From Candidatus Zhuqueibacterota bacterium (GTDB lineage Bacteria > Zhuqueibacterota > Zhuqueibacteria > Residuimicrobiales > JAFGEC01): a DNA stretch of 41,705 nucleotides. The notes under the pieces are model-generated. The model worked only from the letters and a program-made list of their open reading frames with translations. It was not told the origin of the DNA and searched no databases. Positions within the stretch are counted from its first letter, which is position 1. The number at the start of each line of letters is the position of its first letter. Where the stretch lies: assembly GCA_016931775.1 (NCBI GenBank), contig JAFGEC010000648.1:1-41705 (forward strand), given 5' to 3'. A program made the position numbers and the translations under genes. Shown here in pieces: positions 1 to 9,990 of this stretch.

Positions 1-435
1 GCAAACGTCGGATGGTACATCTGGGAACTGATGATTGTGCGTGAAGGATGGGGTCCTGTTCACGGTGTTTTTTATGAGGATGGCAGTGTTCGTGATCCAT
101 CCATACCCGCAGCCATCATGGGATTTTTCCGAAAACGTACTGCCGATATACTCCCTGCTATTCCGGACAAGGAAGGATGGGTAACCAAGGTTATCGATCA
201 GAGTGATCAATGGCTTAAAAATCCTGAAGCAACCAGGAAGGATGGGCTGGATATTGCTGAAACCGCCGCTCATCTGCTGGAAGCGGGAGAATTGACGGCC
301 ATGAGGACACCCCCGACATGGGAAGTCGAGATATTGAGAAACAGTGAAGAGAACATGATAGGTCTGAAAGAACTGATTGTAAGATTTAAAGGACAGCTCG
401 AGCCTTATAAAGCACCACAGATAAAAAAGAATTGA
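1..435 (+). CDS. C-terminal part of a TIM-barrel glycoside hydrolase (5' truncated)
   Basis: The reading frame is open from base 1, so the gene begins outside the window; only about 144 C-terminal residues are visible. The first residues (NVGWYIWELM, then GVFYEDGSVRDPS) look like the last strand and helix of a clan GH-A-type (beta/alpha)8 barrel. In GH5-like and related enzymes an aromatic G-W-Y-x-W-E-L segment closes the active site, followed by a 'district for the next entry' phrase. The remaining hundred residues are helical and charged with no motif I recognise. The stop lies 16 bases before the next gene, so the two are probably co-transcribed. The active-site glutamates are not in the window, so family and substrate cannot be fixed. 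It could be the cluster's endo-acting enzyme. Confidence 0.6.
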   Translation, partial: ANVGWYIWELMIVREGWGPVHGVFYEDGSVRDPSIPAAIMGFFRKRTADILPAIPDKEGWVTKVIDQSDQWLKNPEATRKDGLDIAETAAHLLEAGELTAMRTPPTWEVEILRNSEENMIGLKELIVRFKGQLEPYKAPQIKKN

Positions 436-451
436 CAGCAAAAAAACCTAA

Positions 452-1600
<1,149 letters not shown>

Positions 1601-1602
1601 AC

Positions 1603-3159
1603 ATGAATCGTATATTACTGTCGGCCTTGATCATCTTTGCGAGTTGGGCTGCCTCGACGGCCCGCGCGGCAGATCCTGAGATTGGAAAATCAGCGCGCTA
1701 CTGTAATCCCCTGCCGATGATCACGGCGCCGGGCGGGAATGCGGCCGGCGACGTTACAGTCATCCGGGAGCAAGGCAAGTATTACATGTACTGCACGGGC
1801 GGCGGTGCATGGATATCGGACGATATGCTTAACTGGTCTTTTCAGCGCGTCGATCACGTCCCAATCGCGCCGGACGTCGTTAAATACAACGGCAGCTTTT
1901 ATATGTGCGGCAATGACGGGCCTCTCTTCAAAGCGGACAACCCGCTTGGGCCTTTTACCAGCCTTGGAGAATGGAAGAACACACCCGACGTTGCAGGCGG
2001 ATGGAACGGCGCTTTCGACATGGAAATTTATATCGACGAAGACAACAAGCCGTATCTCTATTACTCCGGCCGAGGCGTGAGCGGTATCTTTGTAGTGCCC
2101 CTCGATCCCAGCGACCTGACCAGATTCGCGGGCCCGGTTAAACATCTCTTCGGATTCAACAGCGACCATGTATGGGAACGCTACGGCGAGATGAACGAGT
2201 ACACGGATGTCTCTTGGATCGAAGGCCCGTGGCTTCAAAAACATAACGGCGTATACTATCTGCAATATTCGGCTTCCGGAACACAGTGGAAGACCTACGC
2301 CGAGGGCTACTACACAGCGAAATCTCCCATGGGGCCGTTCAGTTATGCTCCCAACAATCCGCTGCTGCGCAGGACCGATGGTTTGGTCACCGGTCCCGCT
2401 CATGGCAGTATCGTTGAGGGACCCGACGGGAATCTCTGGCAATTCTACACGATTGTTCTATCGAATCCGCCCGGCGGACGGCGAATCGGCATGGATCGTA
2501 TCACCTTCGATAAAGACGGCAACATGGCGGTAAAGGTCACCGATACGCCGCAATGGGCCCCCAGTGCGGTCAACGATCCCGCAAAAGGCAACAGCGGTTC
2601 GATCCCGGTGACCATCAATAAGGTTCGCGCGATGAACGCGCTTTCAAAATTCTCCTCCCAGCAACCGGGGCGAGATGCAGCCCATGCCGTGGACAATTCC
2701 AGCGGTACCTGGTGGGAACCCGCCAGAACCGATACGCTGCCGACGCTGACGATCGAGCTCTCCCCCGCCACACGCTTTGATGTGGTGCAACTATTTATCA
2801 TTGATTCCGCCCGTTTGATGTTTAACAGCGGAAGACGACGTTTCGACCGGAGACCTGCAGCAACAGAGAACGCACCGGCACCACCTACAGATACAAAACA
2901 GCCTCCGACCGACGCGTATCTATACAAAATCGAAACGTCAATGGATGGGGAGACTTACGTCATAGCCCTTGACCGGACAAACAACGCCATTCCGAGAAAT
3001 ACGATTTTTGAGGAGATATCCCCGGTCAAGTGCCGCTTTGTAAGGCTGACCTTGACAAATTGGCCCCGTACCTCGCCTCTGGGAATTATCGAGTTCACTG
3101 TTTTCGGCAAGCCGGCGGAGTCTTTGCCCGCGGAACAGCCGATTCCCGAGACACATTAG
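1603..3159 (+). CDS. GH43 glycosidase with C-terminal F5/8 type C-like (CBM32-like) module
   Basis: Secreted five-bladed propeller of family GH43, expected to release arabinose or xylose from hemicellulose side chains. A signal peptide ends at ARAA (residue 23). Candidate catalytic residues are Asp50 in AAGDVTV (base), Asp139 in GAFDMEIY (stabiliser) and Glu207 in WIEGPW (acid). Blade repeats such as GKYYMYCTGG and GVYYLQYSASG are clear. Residues about 340-502 form a discoidin-like beta-sandwich (RAMNALSKFS, then CRFVRLTLTNW and IIEFTVFG), probably sugar-binding. The frame stays open upstream to 1540, inside the esterase. ATG 1603 is preferred because it opens the signal peptide and follows AAAGG. 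The gene is visibly GC-richer than its neighbours (row 1741-1800 has 36/60 G+C), which suggests a separate origin. Confidence 0.88.
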   Translation: MNRILLSALIIFASWAASTARAADPEIGKSARYCNPLPMITAPGGNAAGDVTVIREQGKYYMYCTGGGAWISDDMLNWSFQRVDHVPIAPDVVKYNGSFYMCGNDGPLFKADNPLGPFTSLGEWKNTPDVAGGWNGAFDMEIYIDEDNKPYLYYSGRGVSGIFVVPLDPSDLTRFAGPVKHLFGFNSDHVWERYGEMNEYTDVSWIEGPWLQKHNGVYYLQYSASGTQWKTYAEGYYTAKSPMGPFSYAPNNPLLRRTDGLVTGPAHGSIVEGPDGNLWQFYTIVLSNPPGGRRIGMDRITFDKDGNMAVKVTDTPQWAPSAVNDPAKGNSGSIPVTINKVRAMNALSKFSSQQPGRDAAHAVDNSSGTWWEPARTDTLPTLTIELSPATRFDVVQLFIIDSARLMFNSGRRRFDRRPAATENAPAPPTDTKQPPTDAYLYKIETSMDGETYVIALDRTNNAIPRNTIFEEISPVKCRFVRLTLTNWPRTSPLGIIEFTVFGKPAESLPAEQPIPETH

Positions 3160-3247
3160 CTTTGGTAGCATGGTTTGAAACGTTTGATAGTCAGGATAAA
3201 AAAATCCGGACAGAACAAATTGTGAAAAAATTAAGGAATTAAAATTT

Positions 3248-5662
3248 ATGAAAACAAAATTATCTTTGACTGTGTTTTTACTCCTTCTGTGGAATTCGGG
3301 AATAATTGACCGGATCTCGGCTCAAACTCAAAAGCAGACATTTCTGCCCGACTTTGTTTCGTTGGAAAAGGCTGATCCTGTTCCCGAATGGTTTAAAGAT
3401 GCCAAATTTGGCATATATTTCCACTGGGGCGTATACTCTGTTCCGGCATTTTCAAACGAATGGTATCCCCGTAGTATGTATATCAAAGGATCTTCTGAAA
3501 ACAAACATCATATCGAGATTTATGGTGATGTATCCCGGTGGCCGTACAACAATTTCATCACAGGAGCAAAAGACAAACAGGATCGTTTTGTACAGTTTGC
3601 ACCCAAACTCAAATCGGAAGGCGGTTTTTTCGATCCTGAAGAATGGGCACAGCTGTTTGCTGATGCGGGAGCTAAATTTGCCGGCCCGGTGGCTGAGCAT
3701 CACGACGGCTTTTCCATGTGGGCGAGCAAAATCAATCCCTGGAATGCAAAAGATACGGGACCGAAACTTGATTTGGTGGGTTTGTTAACGGATGCCATCC
3801 GTAAAAAAAACATGAAAATAATCCTTTCCATGCATCATGCATACAATATCACCGGATTTTATCAACCGGTTCCTGAAACAGACGATCCAAAACTTCAAAT
3901 GCTATACGGACAGCAGGGAAAAGAAAAGAACGAAGCCTTTTGGCTCAGCAAGCATAAGGAAATTATCGAAAACTATAAACCCGACATCATTTGGCAGGAT
4001 TTCAATTTGCATGTTATCTCCAAGTCTGTTCTTCTTGACTTTTTATCTTATTTCTATAACCGGGCAGCCCAATGGGACCAAGAAGTGGTCGCCACATACA
4101 AAGACGGCCTGAATACAAAATGTGCCGTTCTCGATTATGAGCGCGGCGGCCCCATCGACATTACTGAAAATTACTGGCTTACCGATGACGCAATCAGTTC
4201 ATCGAGCTGGTGTTATACCGAAGGCATTGGATATTATTCCAAAAAACAGATACTTCATGGTTTTCTCGACAGAATAAGTAAAAACGGCAATCTGTTGCTG
4301 AATATATCACCCAAAGCGGACGGCACAATCCCCCAGGAACAGAAGGATATTCTGCTTGCCATGGGTGCATGGCTGAAAAAATATGGTGAAGCGGTGTATG
4401 CTACCCGTGCGTGGGAAAAATACGGAGAGGGCCCGACAAAGATGGGGGCCGCTCATGGCATATTTACCGCTCCGGCCGAAGGAACAGCGCAAGATGTCCG
4501 TTTTACCCGGTCGAAAGATAACACGGCACTTTACGCCATTTTGCTCGGCTGGGAAAAAGGCCGGAACAAAGTTATTCTCAAATCATTGTCTACAAACAGA
4601 ATGGACTGCGAAAATCTGAAATCCGTTGAACTCGTCGATGGCGAAGCCGGAAAATACCTTCCGGTAGATTTTAAACAGGACACAGAAGGTCTAAAGGTTC
4701 GCTTACCCGAACACCATTTCGAAGAACCGGCCTACGTTCTGAAACTAAACTTCGATGGCAAAATCCCGCCACTCGACAAGTATGCCGACATTGACTGTGC
4801 GCCGCACTATTACCTTATCCCGGGTGATAACACGAGCAGTTTGGTACTGGGTTCTGATTTGACACTGACCGGCAATAGAAAAGATACTGCAAACCAGTGG
4901 AAACTGGAAACGGCAGGAAAAGGTATTTATAAAATCCTGAACCGTAAAGACGGTAAAAAGACATTCGAGTGCAGTGATTCCGGTCAAAACCTTGTCATTT
5001 CAGATTTTTCCGAGCGGGACAGCCAATTATGGAAAATTGAAGATGCACACAACGGATTACTTAAAATTTCAAACATACAATTCCCGAATATTTTACTATC
5101 CGTCACACCTGCCCTTGCTGAAGGGAATAAAGCGGAGTTAATCAACACGGGAAACGGTTCGTTTTTTGGATGGAAACTTTTGCAGGTCTGCGACCTGAAA
5201 CAGGAAGCTTTTAAATCCAATACGATTCCGGGAACCATTGAAGCCGAAGACTTTGATACCGGATGCCCCGGTGAAACTTTCCATGATAGAGATGAAGTAA
5301 ATGAAGGCGGCCAATATCGGCTCGATGAAGGTGTGGATATTGAAAAATGCAGTGCAGGTGGTTACAATCTTGGTTGGACCCGTACCGGAGAATGGACCGC
5401 ATACACAGTCACAATTCGTGAATCCGCAACGTACCAAATTTCTTTCTATATTGCCTCAGGTTCCGAAACTGCAAAGCTGCATCTCGAATGTGATGGCGCG
5501 AACACGACGGGAATGATGACAATTCCAAATACCGGAGGCTATCAAAACTGGCAAGTTGTCAAAAAGACAGTAAAACTTGATGCCGGTCAGCACGTGCTGA
5601 AACTGGTTGTCGACGGTGATTACTTTAATCTTGACAAAATGGTTTTTGAAGAAATAAATTGA
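3248..5662 (+). CDS. GH29 alpha-L-fucosidase with ricin-like and CBM6 modules
   Basis: Secreted alpha-L-fucosidase, expected to remove terminal fucose from, for example, xyloglucan or glycan side chains. A signal peptide ends near ISAQ (residue 26). The GH29 barrel begins at WFKDAKFGIYFHWG and contains EHHDGFSMW (150-158). The nucleophile is Asp251 in DIIWQD; Glu299 in DYERGG is the usual general-acid candidate. The signature GNLLLNISPKADG appears at about 347-359. A small beta domain ends near 505. Residues about 518-648 resemble a ricin-type beta-trefoil with repeated Q-W-K and L-W-K elements. Residues 660-803 are a CBM6, opening with IPGTIEAEDFD and ending with FNLDKMVFEE. At 804 aa it is longer than a bare GH29 because of the two modules. 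AAGGAA at 3233-3238 precedes the ATG. Confidence 0.92.
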   Translation: MKTKLSLTVFLLLLWNSGIIDRISAQTQKQTFLPDFVSLEKADPVPEWFKDAKFGIYFHWGVYSVPAFSNEWYPRSMYIKGSSENKHHIEIYGDVSRWPYNNFITGAKDKQDRFVQFAPKLKSEGGFFDPEEWAQLFADAGAKFAGPVAEHHDGFSMWASKINPWNAKDTGPKLDLVGLLTDAIRKKNMKIILSMHHAYNITGFYQPVPETDDPKLQMLYGQQGKEKNEAFWLSKHKEIIENYKPDIIWQDFNLHVISKSVLLDFLSYFYNRAAQWDQEVVATYKDGLNTKCAVLDYERGGPIDITENYWLTDDAISSSSWCYTEGIGYYSKKQILHGFLDRISKNGNLLLNISPKADGTIPQEQKDILLAMGAWLKKYGEAVYATRAWEKYGEGPTKMGAAHGIFTAPAEGTAQDVRFTRSKDNTALYAILLGWEKGRNKVILKSLSTNRMDCENLKSVELVDGEAGKYLPVDFKQDTEGLKVRLPEHHFEEPAYVLKLNFDGKIPPLDKYADIDCAPHYYLIPGDNTSSLVLGSDLTLTGNRKDTANQWKLETAGKGIYKILNRKDGKKTFECSDSGQNLVISDFSERDSQLWKIEDAHNGLLKISNIQFPNILLSVTPALAEGNKAELINTGNGSFFGWKLLQVCDLKQEAFKSNTIPGTIEAEDFDTGCPGETFHDRDEVNEGGQYRLDEGVDIEKCSAGGYNLGWTRTGEWTAYTVTIRESATYQISFYIASGSETAKLHLECDGANTTGMMTIPNTGGYQNWQVVKKTVKLDAGQHVLKLVVDGDYFNLDKMVFEEIN

Positions 5663-5861
5663 CGGATGAGTCGACCTGTATTTAAAACAAAACAGGTATT
5701 TGATGCGACACTCATAATGGTTTCGAGATGCTTAATTCGTTGACAGGAGTTGCTAATATGAAAATTATGGTTTTAATTTGTATCTTTTTGACGAAAGAGG
5801 TGATTGATTTTTTACAATCTGCTATTTATATTTTTTGAAATAAATAAAGGACGAATTCAAA
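5663..5861. other. 199-base intergenic region with imperfect inverted repeat
   Basis: There is no supported gene. Bases 5666-5714 can fold: ATGAGTCG pairs imperfectly with CGACACTCAT, and ACCTGT (5674-5679) pairs with ACAGGT (5692-5697) around a 12-base loop. No T-run follows, so calling it a terminator is weak. AAAGGA at 5846-5851 is the ribosome site of the next gene. Confidence 0.35.
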
Positions 5862-7904
5862 ATGACGTTCAAGTTTTGCCGATATACCAATTGGATTCAC
5901 AGATTTTATAGGCCGTTCAGCTATTTATCTTATATTTTTCCTGTTTTCAGTGCCGTGCTTTTCACTTTCAGTTTTCTCTCTTTTGGTTTCGCCCAATCCA
6001 CTGCTGCTGCAAAATGGGTGGGAACCTGGAGCACGGCACCACAACTCGTTGAAACGAGCAACAATCCCCCTTCGCCGGGCTTGAGCAATAATACGCTTCG
6101 ACAAATCGTTCACGTTTCAATCGGCGGTGATAGTTTACGGATGCGGTTTTCCAATGAATTCAGTAACAGTCCTGTCACATTGAAATCAATTCATATGGCG
6201 GTATCCACGGGCAGCAGCGCGATCGACACGACCACTGACAAAACGCTGTACTTTAACGGGGCACCTGAAGTTACAATAGAGGCGGGTGCTGCGGTGACCT
6301 CAGATCCTTTTGAATTTGATTTACAGCCGTTGAGCAATGTGGCAATCACGATCTATTTTGGCCAAACCTCCCCGGATGTGACCGGTCATCCCGGATCTAG
6401 AACCACCTCATATTTGCTGAGGGATAATCAGGTGACACGGGATATCTTTTCAGGTGCAGTGAGGACGGATCACTGGTATGTGATTAATACGATCGACGTT
6501 ATGGCGCCGGACACTTCATATGCCGTTGCAGTACTAGGCAACTCGATTACAGATGGACGGGGTTCGGGAACAAACAAACAAAATCGCTGGCCGGATGAAC
6601 TTGCCCGGAGGCTTCAGGCAAATCCCGCCACACAACACGTGGCCGTATTAAACGAAGGAATCGGCGGCAATTGTGTCCTTGGAGCATGTTTGGGCCCTTC
6701 CGCCATCAGCCGGTTTGAACGCGATGTGATCAATCAGAACGGCATCAAATGGCTCATTATTCTTGAAGGAATCAATGATATAGGCAATTCCTCGGGATCA
6801 GGCGTCGGGAACAGACTGATTGACGCTTATCAGCAGATGATATACAGCGCCCACGCCAATGGTTTCTTTGTATATGGCGCAACACTACTTCCCATGGGTC
6901 ATTCATTTTACTATTCAGTGGCTCATGAAACCGAAAGACAAATCGTCAATGAATGGATCCGGAACAGCGGTGAGTTTGATGCGGTTATCGATCTTGATAT
7001 GGCGCTGCGTAATCCGGCGGATACGCTCAGTCTCCGGCCTGAGGCGGATACAGGGGATCATCTCCATCCAAACGAAACGGGCCACCGGTTAATGGCTGAG
7101 GCTGTTGATCTGAATTTATTTTCAGGCAGTGATTCTGTGGACTTTACTGACAAGATAAGGATGATTTACTTTGAGCCTGAATGTGCCACAGTAGGTGAGA
7201 ATTGGGATATACTCTCCGATGCCCAGGCGTCAAACAAGACATATGTCACGGTCAAATCCGGAATACAAAGCATTAACGCGGCGCCCTCCGGTAGTGAGAG
7301 CACTATTTTAATTCCATTTTCCGTGGATTCGGCCGGGAATTACTCCGTATTCGCCAGGTTAAATTGTCCGACCTACGATGACGATTCATACTGGGTAAAA
7401 ATGGACGATGGGACGTATAAAATGTATAATGGATTAGCGACCGGCGGATGGGAATGGAAAAAATTTGACGATTATTCATTGTCGGAAGGCGGACACACCC
7501 TGACCATTGCTTATCGTGAGGATGGAGCGAAACTCGATAAAATATGCATCTCAAATGCGTCCTATATCCCTATGGGAATGGGCGAAGAGGCGGAAAACAT
7601 TTGTGATCCGGTCGGTGTAAAAAACTCCAAACGAGCTCCTGTTGGTTATGCCCTGGAACAGAATTATCCGAATCCGTTTAATCCGATCACTTTTATCACA
7701 TACTCCATACCCGAAAAGAGCTTCATCTCTCTCAAGCTGTGGAATCTTCTCGGAGAGGAGGTTAAAACGCTCTACGAAGGTGTCCGTCAACCGGGTGACT
7801 ATACGGAAAGCTTCAATGCCGAAGGATTACCAAGCGGCATCTATTTCTACAGGTTAAAAACCGAAAATTTTAGTGAAACAAAACAATTCATTTTATTAAA
7901 ATAA
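5862..7904 (+). CDS. Secreted SGNH/GDSL esterase with sugar-binding-like module and type IX-like sorting domain
   Basis: Predicted extracellular SGNH-fold esterase, perhaps a carbohydrate deacetylase. After a long basic n-region and hydrophobic stretch, the signal peptide ends near FAQ (residue 45). Residues 50-210 are a beta-rich N-domain starting WVGTWSTAPQ, common in this subfamily. The SGNH blocks are complete: Ser228 in GNSITDG, Gly268 in NEGIGGN, Asn305 in EGINDIG, and Asp399/His402 in DHLHPN. Residues about 435-570 look like a carbohydrate-binding beta-sandwich (YFEPE to GHTLTIAYREDGAKLDKICI). Residues 595-680 are a C-terminal sorting domain with NYPNPFNP at 601-608 and the ending GIYFYRL...FILLK, implying export by a PorSS/T9SS-like route. 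AAAGGA lies 10 bases before the ATG. Thirteen bases separate it from the next gene. The ester substrate is unknown. Confidence 0.88.
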   Translation: MTFKFCRYTNWIHRFYRPFSYLSYIFPVFSAVLFTFSFLSFGFAQSTAAAKWVGTWSTAPQLVETSNNPPSPGLSNNTLRQIVHVSIGGDSLRMRFSNEFSNSPVTLKSIHMAVSTGSSAIDTTTDKTLYFNGAPEVTIEAGAAVTSDPFEFDLQPLSNVAITIYFGQTSPDVTGHPGSRTTSYLLRDNQVTRDIFSGAVRTDHWYVINTIDVMAPDTSYAVAVLGNSITDGRGSGTNKQNRWPDELARRLQANPATQHVAVLNEGIGGNCVLGACLGPSAISRFERDVINQNGIKWLIILEGINDIGNSSGSGVGNRLIDAYQQMIYSAHANGFFVYGATLLPMGHSFYYSVAHETERQIVNEWIRNSGEFDAVIDLDMALRNPADTLSLRPEADTGDHLHPNETGHRLMAEAVDLNLFSGSDSVDFTDKIRMIYFEPECATVGENWDILSDAQASNKTYVTVKSGIQSINAAPSGSESTILIPFSVDSAGNYSVFARLNCPTYDDDSYWVKMDDGTYKMYNGLATGGWEWKKFDDYSLSEGGHTLTIAYREDGAKLDKICISNASYIPMGMGEEAENICDPVGVKNSKRAPVGYALEQNYPNPFNPITFITYSIPEKSFISLKLWNLLGEEVKTLYEGVRQPGDYTESFNAEGLPSGIYFYRLKTENFSETKQFILLK

Positions 7905-7917
7905 GGACAATCATTCC

Positions 7918-9492
7918 ATGAAAAAAAAATATTTCATTTTTAATGCCCTTATTTCTACATTACTACATATCATGATGTTCACACAGGTTAATTCAGCTCA
8001 AAACCCTGTTATTCATGCCGATGTCCCGGATATGTCCATGATCCGGGTGGGCGACACCTATTACATGAGCAGCACCACCATGCATATGAATCCCGGTGTG
8101 CCGATCATGAAATCCAAAGACCTTGTCAACTGGGAAATCGTAAATTATGCTTACGATATTCTGGATGACGTGGATGAGCTGAATCTGAAGAATGGGAAAA
8201 GTTCCTACGGCCGGGGATCGTGGGCAAGCTGCATACGTTACCACGACGGACTGTATTACGTGAGTACTTTTTCAGGTACAACCGGAAAGACCTATATCTA
8301 TTCAACACCGGATATTGAGAACGGGCCCTGGAACACAATTTCATTCACACCTTCTTATCACGATCATACCATATTTTTTGATGATGACGGACGCATTTAC
8401 ATGATATGGGGCGTTGGCAGACTCCGGATGGTTGAACTAAAAGAAGACCTTTCCGGAGTAAAGGAAGGTACGGAAATGGTTCTTATAGAGAATGCAAGCG
8501 CACCGGCCGGATCCAATATTGGACTCCCTTCTGAAGGTTCCCAACTATTCAAGGTAAATGGTAAATATTATCTGTTTAACATTACCTGGCCAAGGGGCGG
8601 CATGCGTACCGTTATTCTTCACCGCGCCGACAAAATCACAGGCCCATACGAAGGAAAACTTGCCTTACAGGACAAGGGAGTGGCCCAGGGAGGTCTGATC
8701 GATACGCCTGACGGCAGATGGTTTGCCTATCTGTTCCGTGATTATGGTGCCGTCGGCCGCATCCCCTATCTTGTACCTTTAAAATGGGAGGATGGCTGGC
8801 CAGTTCTGGGCGTTGACGGTCAAGTGCCCGATACGTTGAACCTGCCTGCCGGTAAAGGCCTGATCCCGGGTATCGTGGCTTCCGATGAGTTCGAACGCGG
8901 TGAGAATGATCCGGTGCTGCCTTTGGTTTGGCAATGGAACCACAATCCCGACAATGAACTTTGGTCAGTTACCCGGCGGAAAGGTTATCTGCGGCTGACG
9001 ACCGGACGAATTGACACGACGTTTTTATCGGCAAGAAATACGTTGACTCAACGGACGATCGGTCCCGAATGCACGGGTTCAACCTCCATCGATGTATCCG
9101 GTATGAAGGAAGGAGATTTCGCCGGTCTCGCCCTTTTACAAAAAAAATACGGTTTGGCCGGAGTCAAATTTGACAATGGAGTCAAGTCGGTGGTTATGGT
9201 AAACGCCGCATCAGGCCATCCTGTTGAAATTGAAAGCGTGCCTGTCTCGCAGAAAACAGTGTATCTGAAAGCAGAGTGCGATTTCGGGGATCGTGCCGAC
9301 GTTGCTTATTTTTTCTACAGTCTCGATGGTCAATTATGGAGACCGATCGGCAATCAACTCAGGATGGAATACACTTTACCTCATTTTATGGGTTATCGAT
9401 TCGGATTATTTAACTATGCGACTAAAACCGCAGGTGGATATGCCGATTTTGATTTTTTTCATATCGATGATCGGATGACCGAAAAGAATTAA
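7918..9492 (+). CDS. GH43 beta-xylosidase/arabinofuranosidase with C-terminal beta-sandwich
   Basis: Secreted GH43 of the beta-xylosidase / arabinofuranosidase type (resembling subfamily 12). A signal peptide ends near VNSAQ (residue 28). Catalytic candidates are Asp38 in ADVPDMSMIRVG (base), Asp149 in SYHDHTIFFDDDG (stabiliser) and Glu206 in PSEGSQLFK (acid). The propeller runs to about residue 310. From about 320 to 518 there is a concanavalin A-like domain (Xyl-C type), beginning ASDEFE and ending GGYADFDFFHID, which in this family helps shape the active-site pocket. The length of 524 aa matches the two-domain family. AAGGA at 7903-7907 overlaps the upstream stop region, and the start is 13 bases after the SGNH gene, so the pair is likely co-transcribed. 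Confidence 0.92.
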   Translation: MKKKYFIFNALISTLLHIMMFTQVNSAQNPVIHADVPDMSMIRVGDTYYMSSTTMHMNPGVPIMKSKDLVNWEIVNYAYDILDDVDELNLKNGKSSYGRGSWASCIRYHDGLYYVSTFSGTTGKTYIYSTPDIENGPWNTISFTPSYHDHTIFFDDDGRIYMIWGVGRLRMVELKEDLSGVKEGTEMVLIENASAPAGSNIGLPSEGSQLFKVNGKYYLFNITWPRGGMRTVILHRADKITGPYEGKLALQDKGVAQGGLIDTPDGRWFAYLFRDYGAVGRIPYLVPLKWEDGWPVLGVDGQVPDTLNLPAGKGLIPGIVASDEFERGENDPVLPLVWQWNHNPDNELWSVTRRKGYLRLTTGRIDTTFLSARNTLTQRTIGPECTGSTSIDVSGMKEGDFAGLALLQKKYGLAGVKFDNGVKSVVMVNAASGHPVEIESVPVSQKTVYLKAECDFGDRADVAYFFYSLDGQLWRPIGNQLRMEYTLPHFMGYRFGLFNYATKTAGGYADFDFFHIDDRMTEKN

Positions 9493-9990
9493 AGGAGACC
9501 TCAAATAAAAAATAATAATTAAAGCGGCAGTGTTGTAAATTTTTCTTGTTTTAGCTGAATTCGTCAACGCGCAATGTTGAAGAGGTGCATGGAATATAAA
9601 AAAAGTCTTTTTACGTTAATATATTATTTATATATATATAATACTTTTTGGAGACAAATAAAGAATATAAAAACCCGTCGACTTTAACCTGTTGATTTCG
9701 ACTTTTTTTCTTCAGGCACAAGCGGATGGAAAAGTTGAAGCGAATCATGATGAACGTAAAAAAACCTAAAAAAAGCCTGGAGCCAGGCACAATTGTGAAC
9801 ATTGAGAGAAAGGAGAAAGAAAAAAAATTGTACACATGCAAAACCCACGGATGGATCTTTGCAAAATTCAGCAATTGCGAAAGTCACTTTACTAAAAGAA
9901 AGGAGGGAAAAAACAAATTGTTTTGCTGTTTTAGTCGTCTTTTAAAAATCCAATTAATTGTTCTATTCAATTTTTTAAAGGAGGAGCATC
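9493..9990. other. 498-base AT-rich leader/intergenic region
   Basis: No gene is supported. The region holds an A/T tract (about 9610-9645), a weak terminator-like hairpin at 9677-9709, a small GCCTGG-AG-CCAGGC inverted repeat at 9775-9788, and two internal purine-rich AAAGGAG-like sequences before the true ribosome site AAAGGAGG at 9977-9984. An open frame at 9726-10001 overlaps the next start and has no domain signal; I treat it as chance. The region probably carries the promoter and leader of the LamG gene. Confidence 0.55.
9677..9709 (+). terminator. Possible weak intrinsic terminator after GH43
   Basis: GTCGA (9677-9681) can pair with TCGAC (9698-9702) across a 16-base loop, directly followed by seven T. 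The stem is only 5 bp, so this is a weak candidate for ending the upstream transcript. Confidence 0.3.

Noticed and set aside
1690-2442. 250-residue minus-strand open frame
   Set aside because: It lies wholly inside the GH43 gene, whose plus-strand frame has clear family motifs; a shadow of GC-rich codons.
5758-5838. 26-residue open frame in the gap before the SGNH gene
   Set aside because: Too short, no ribosome site, composition explained by A/T richness.
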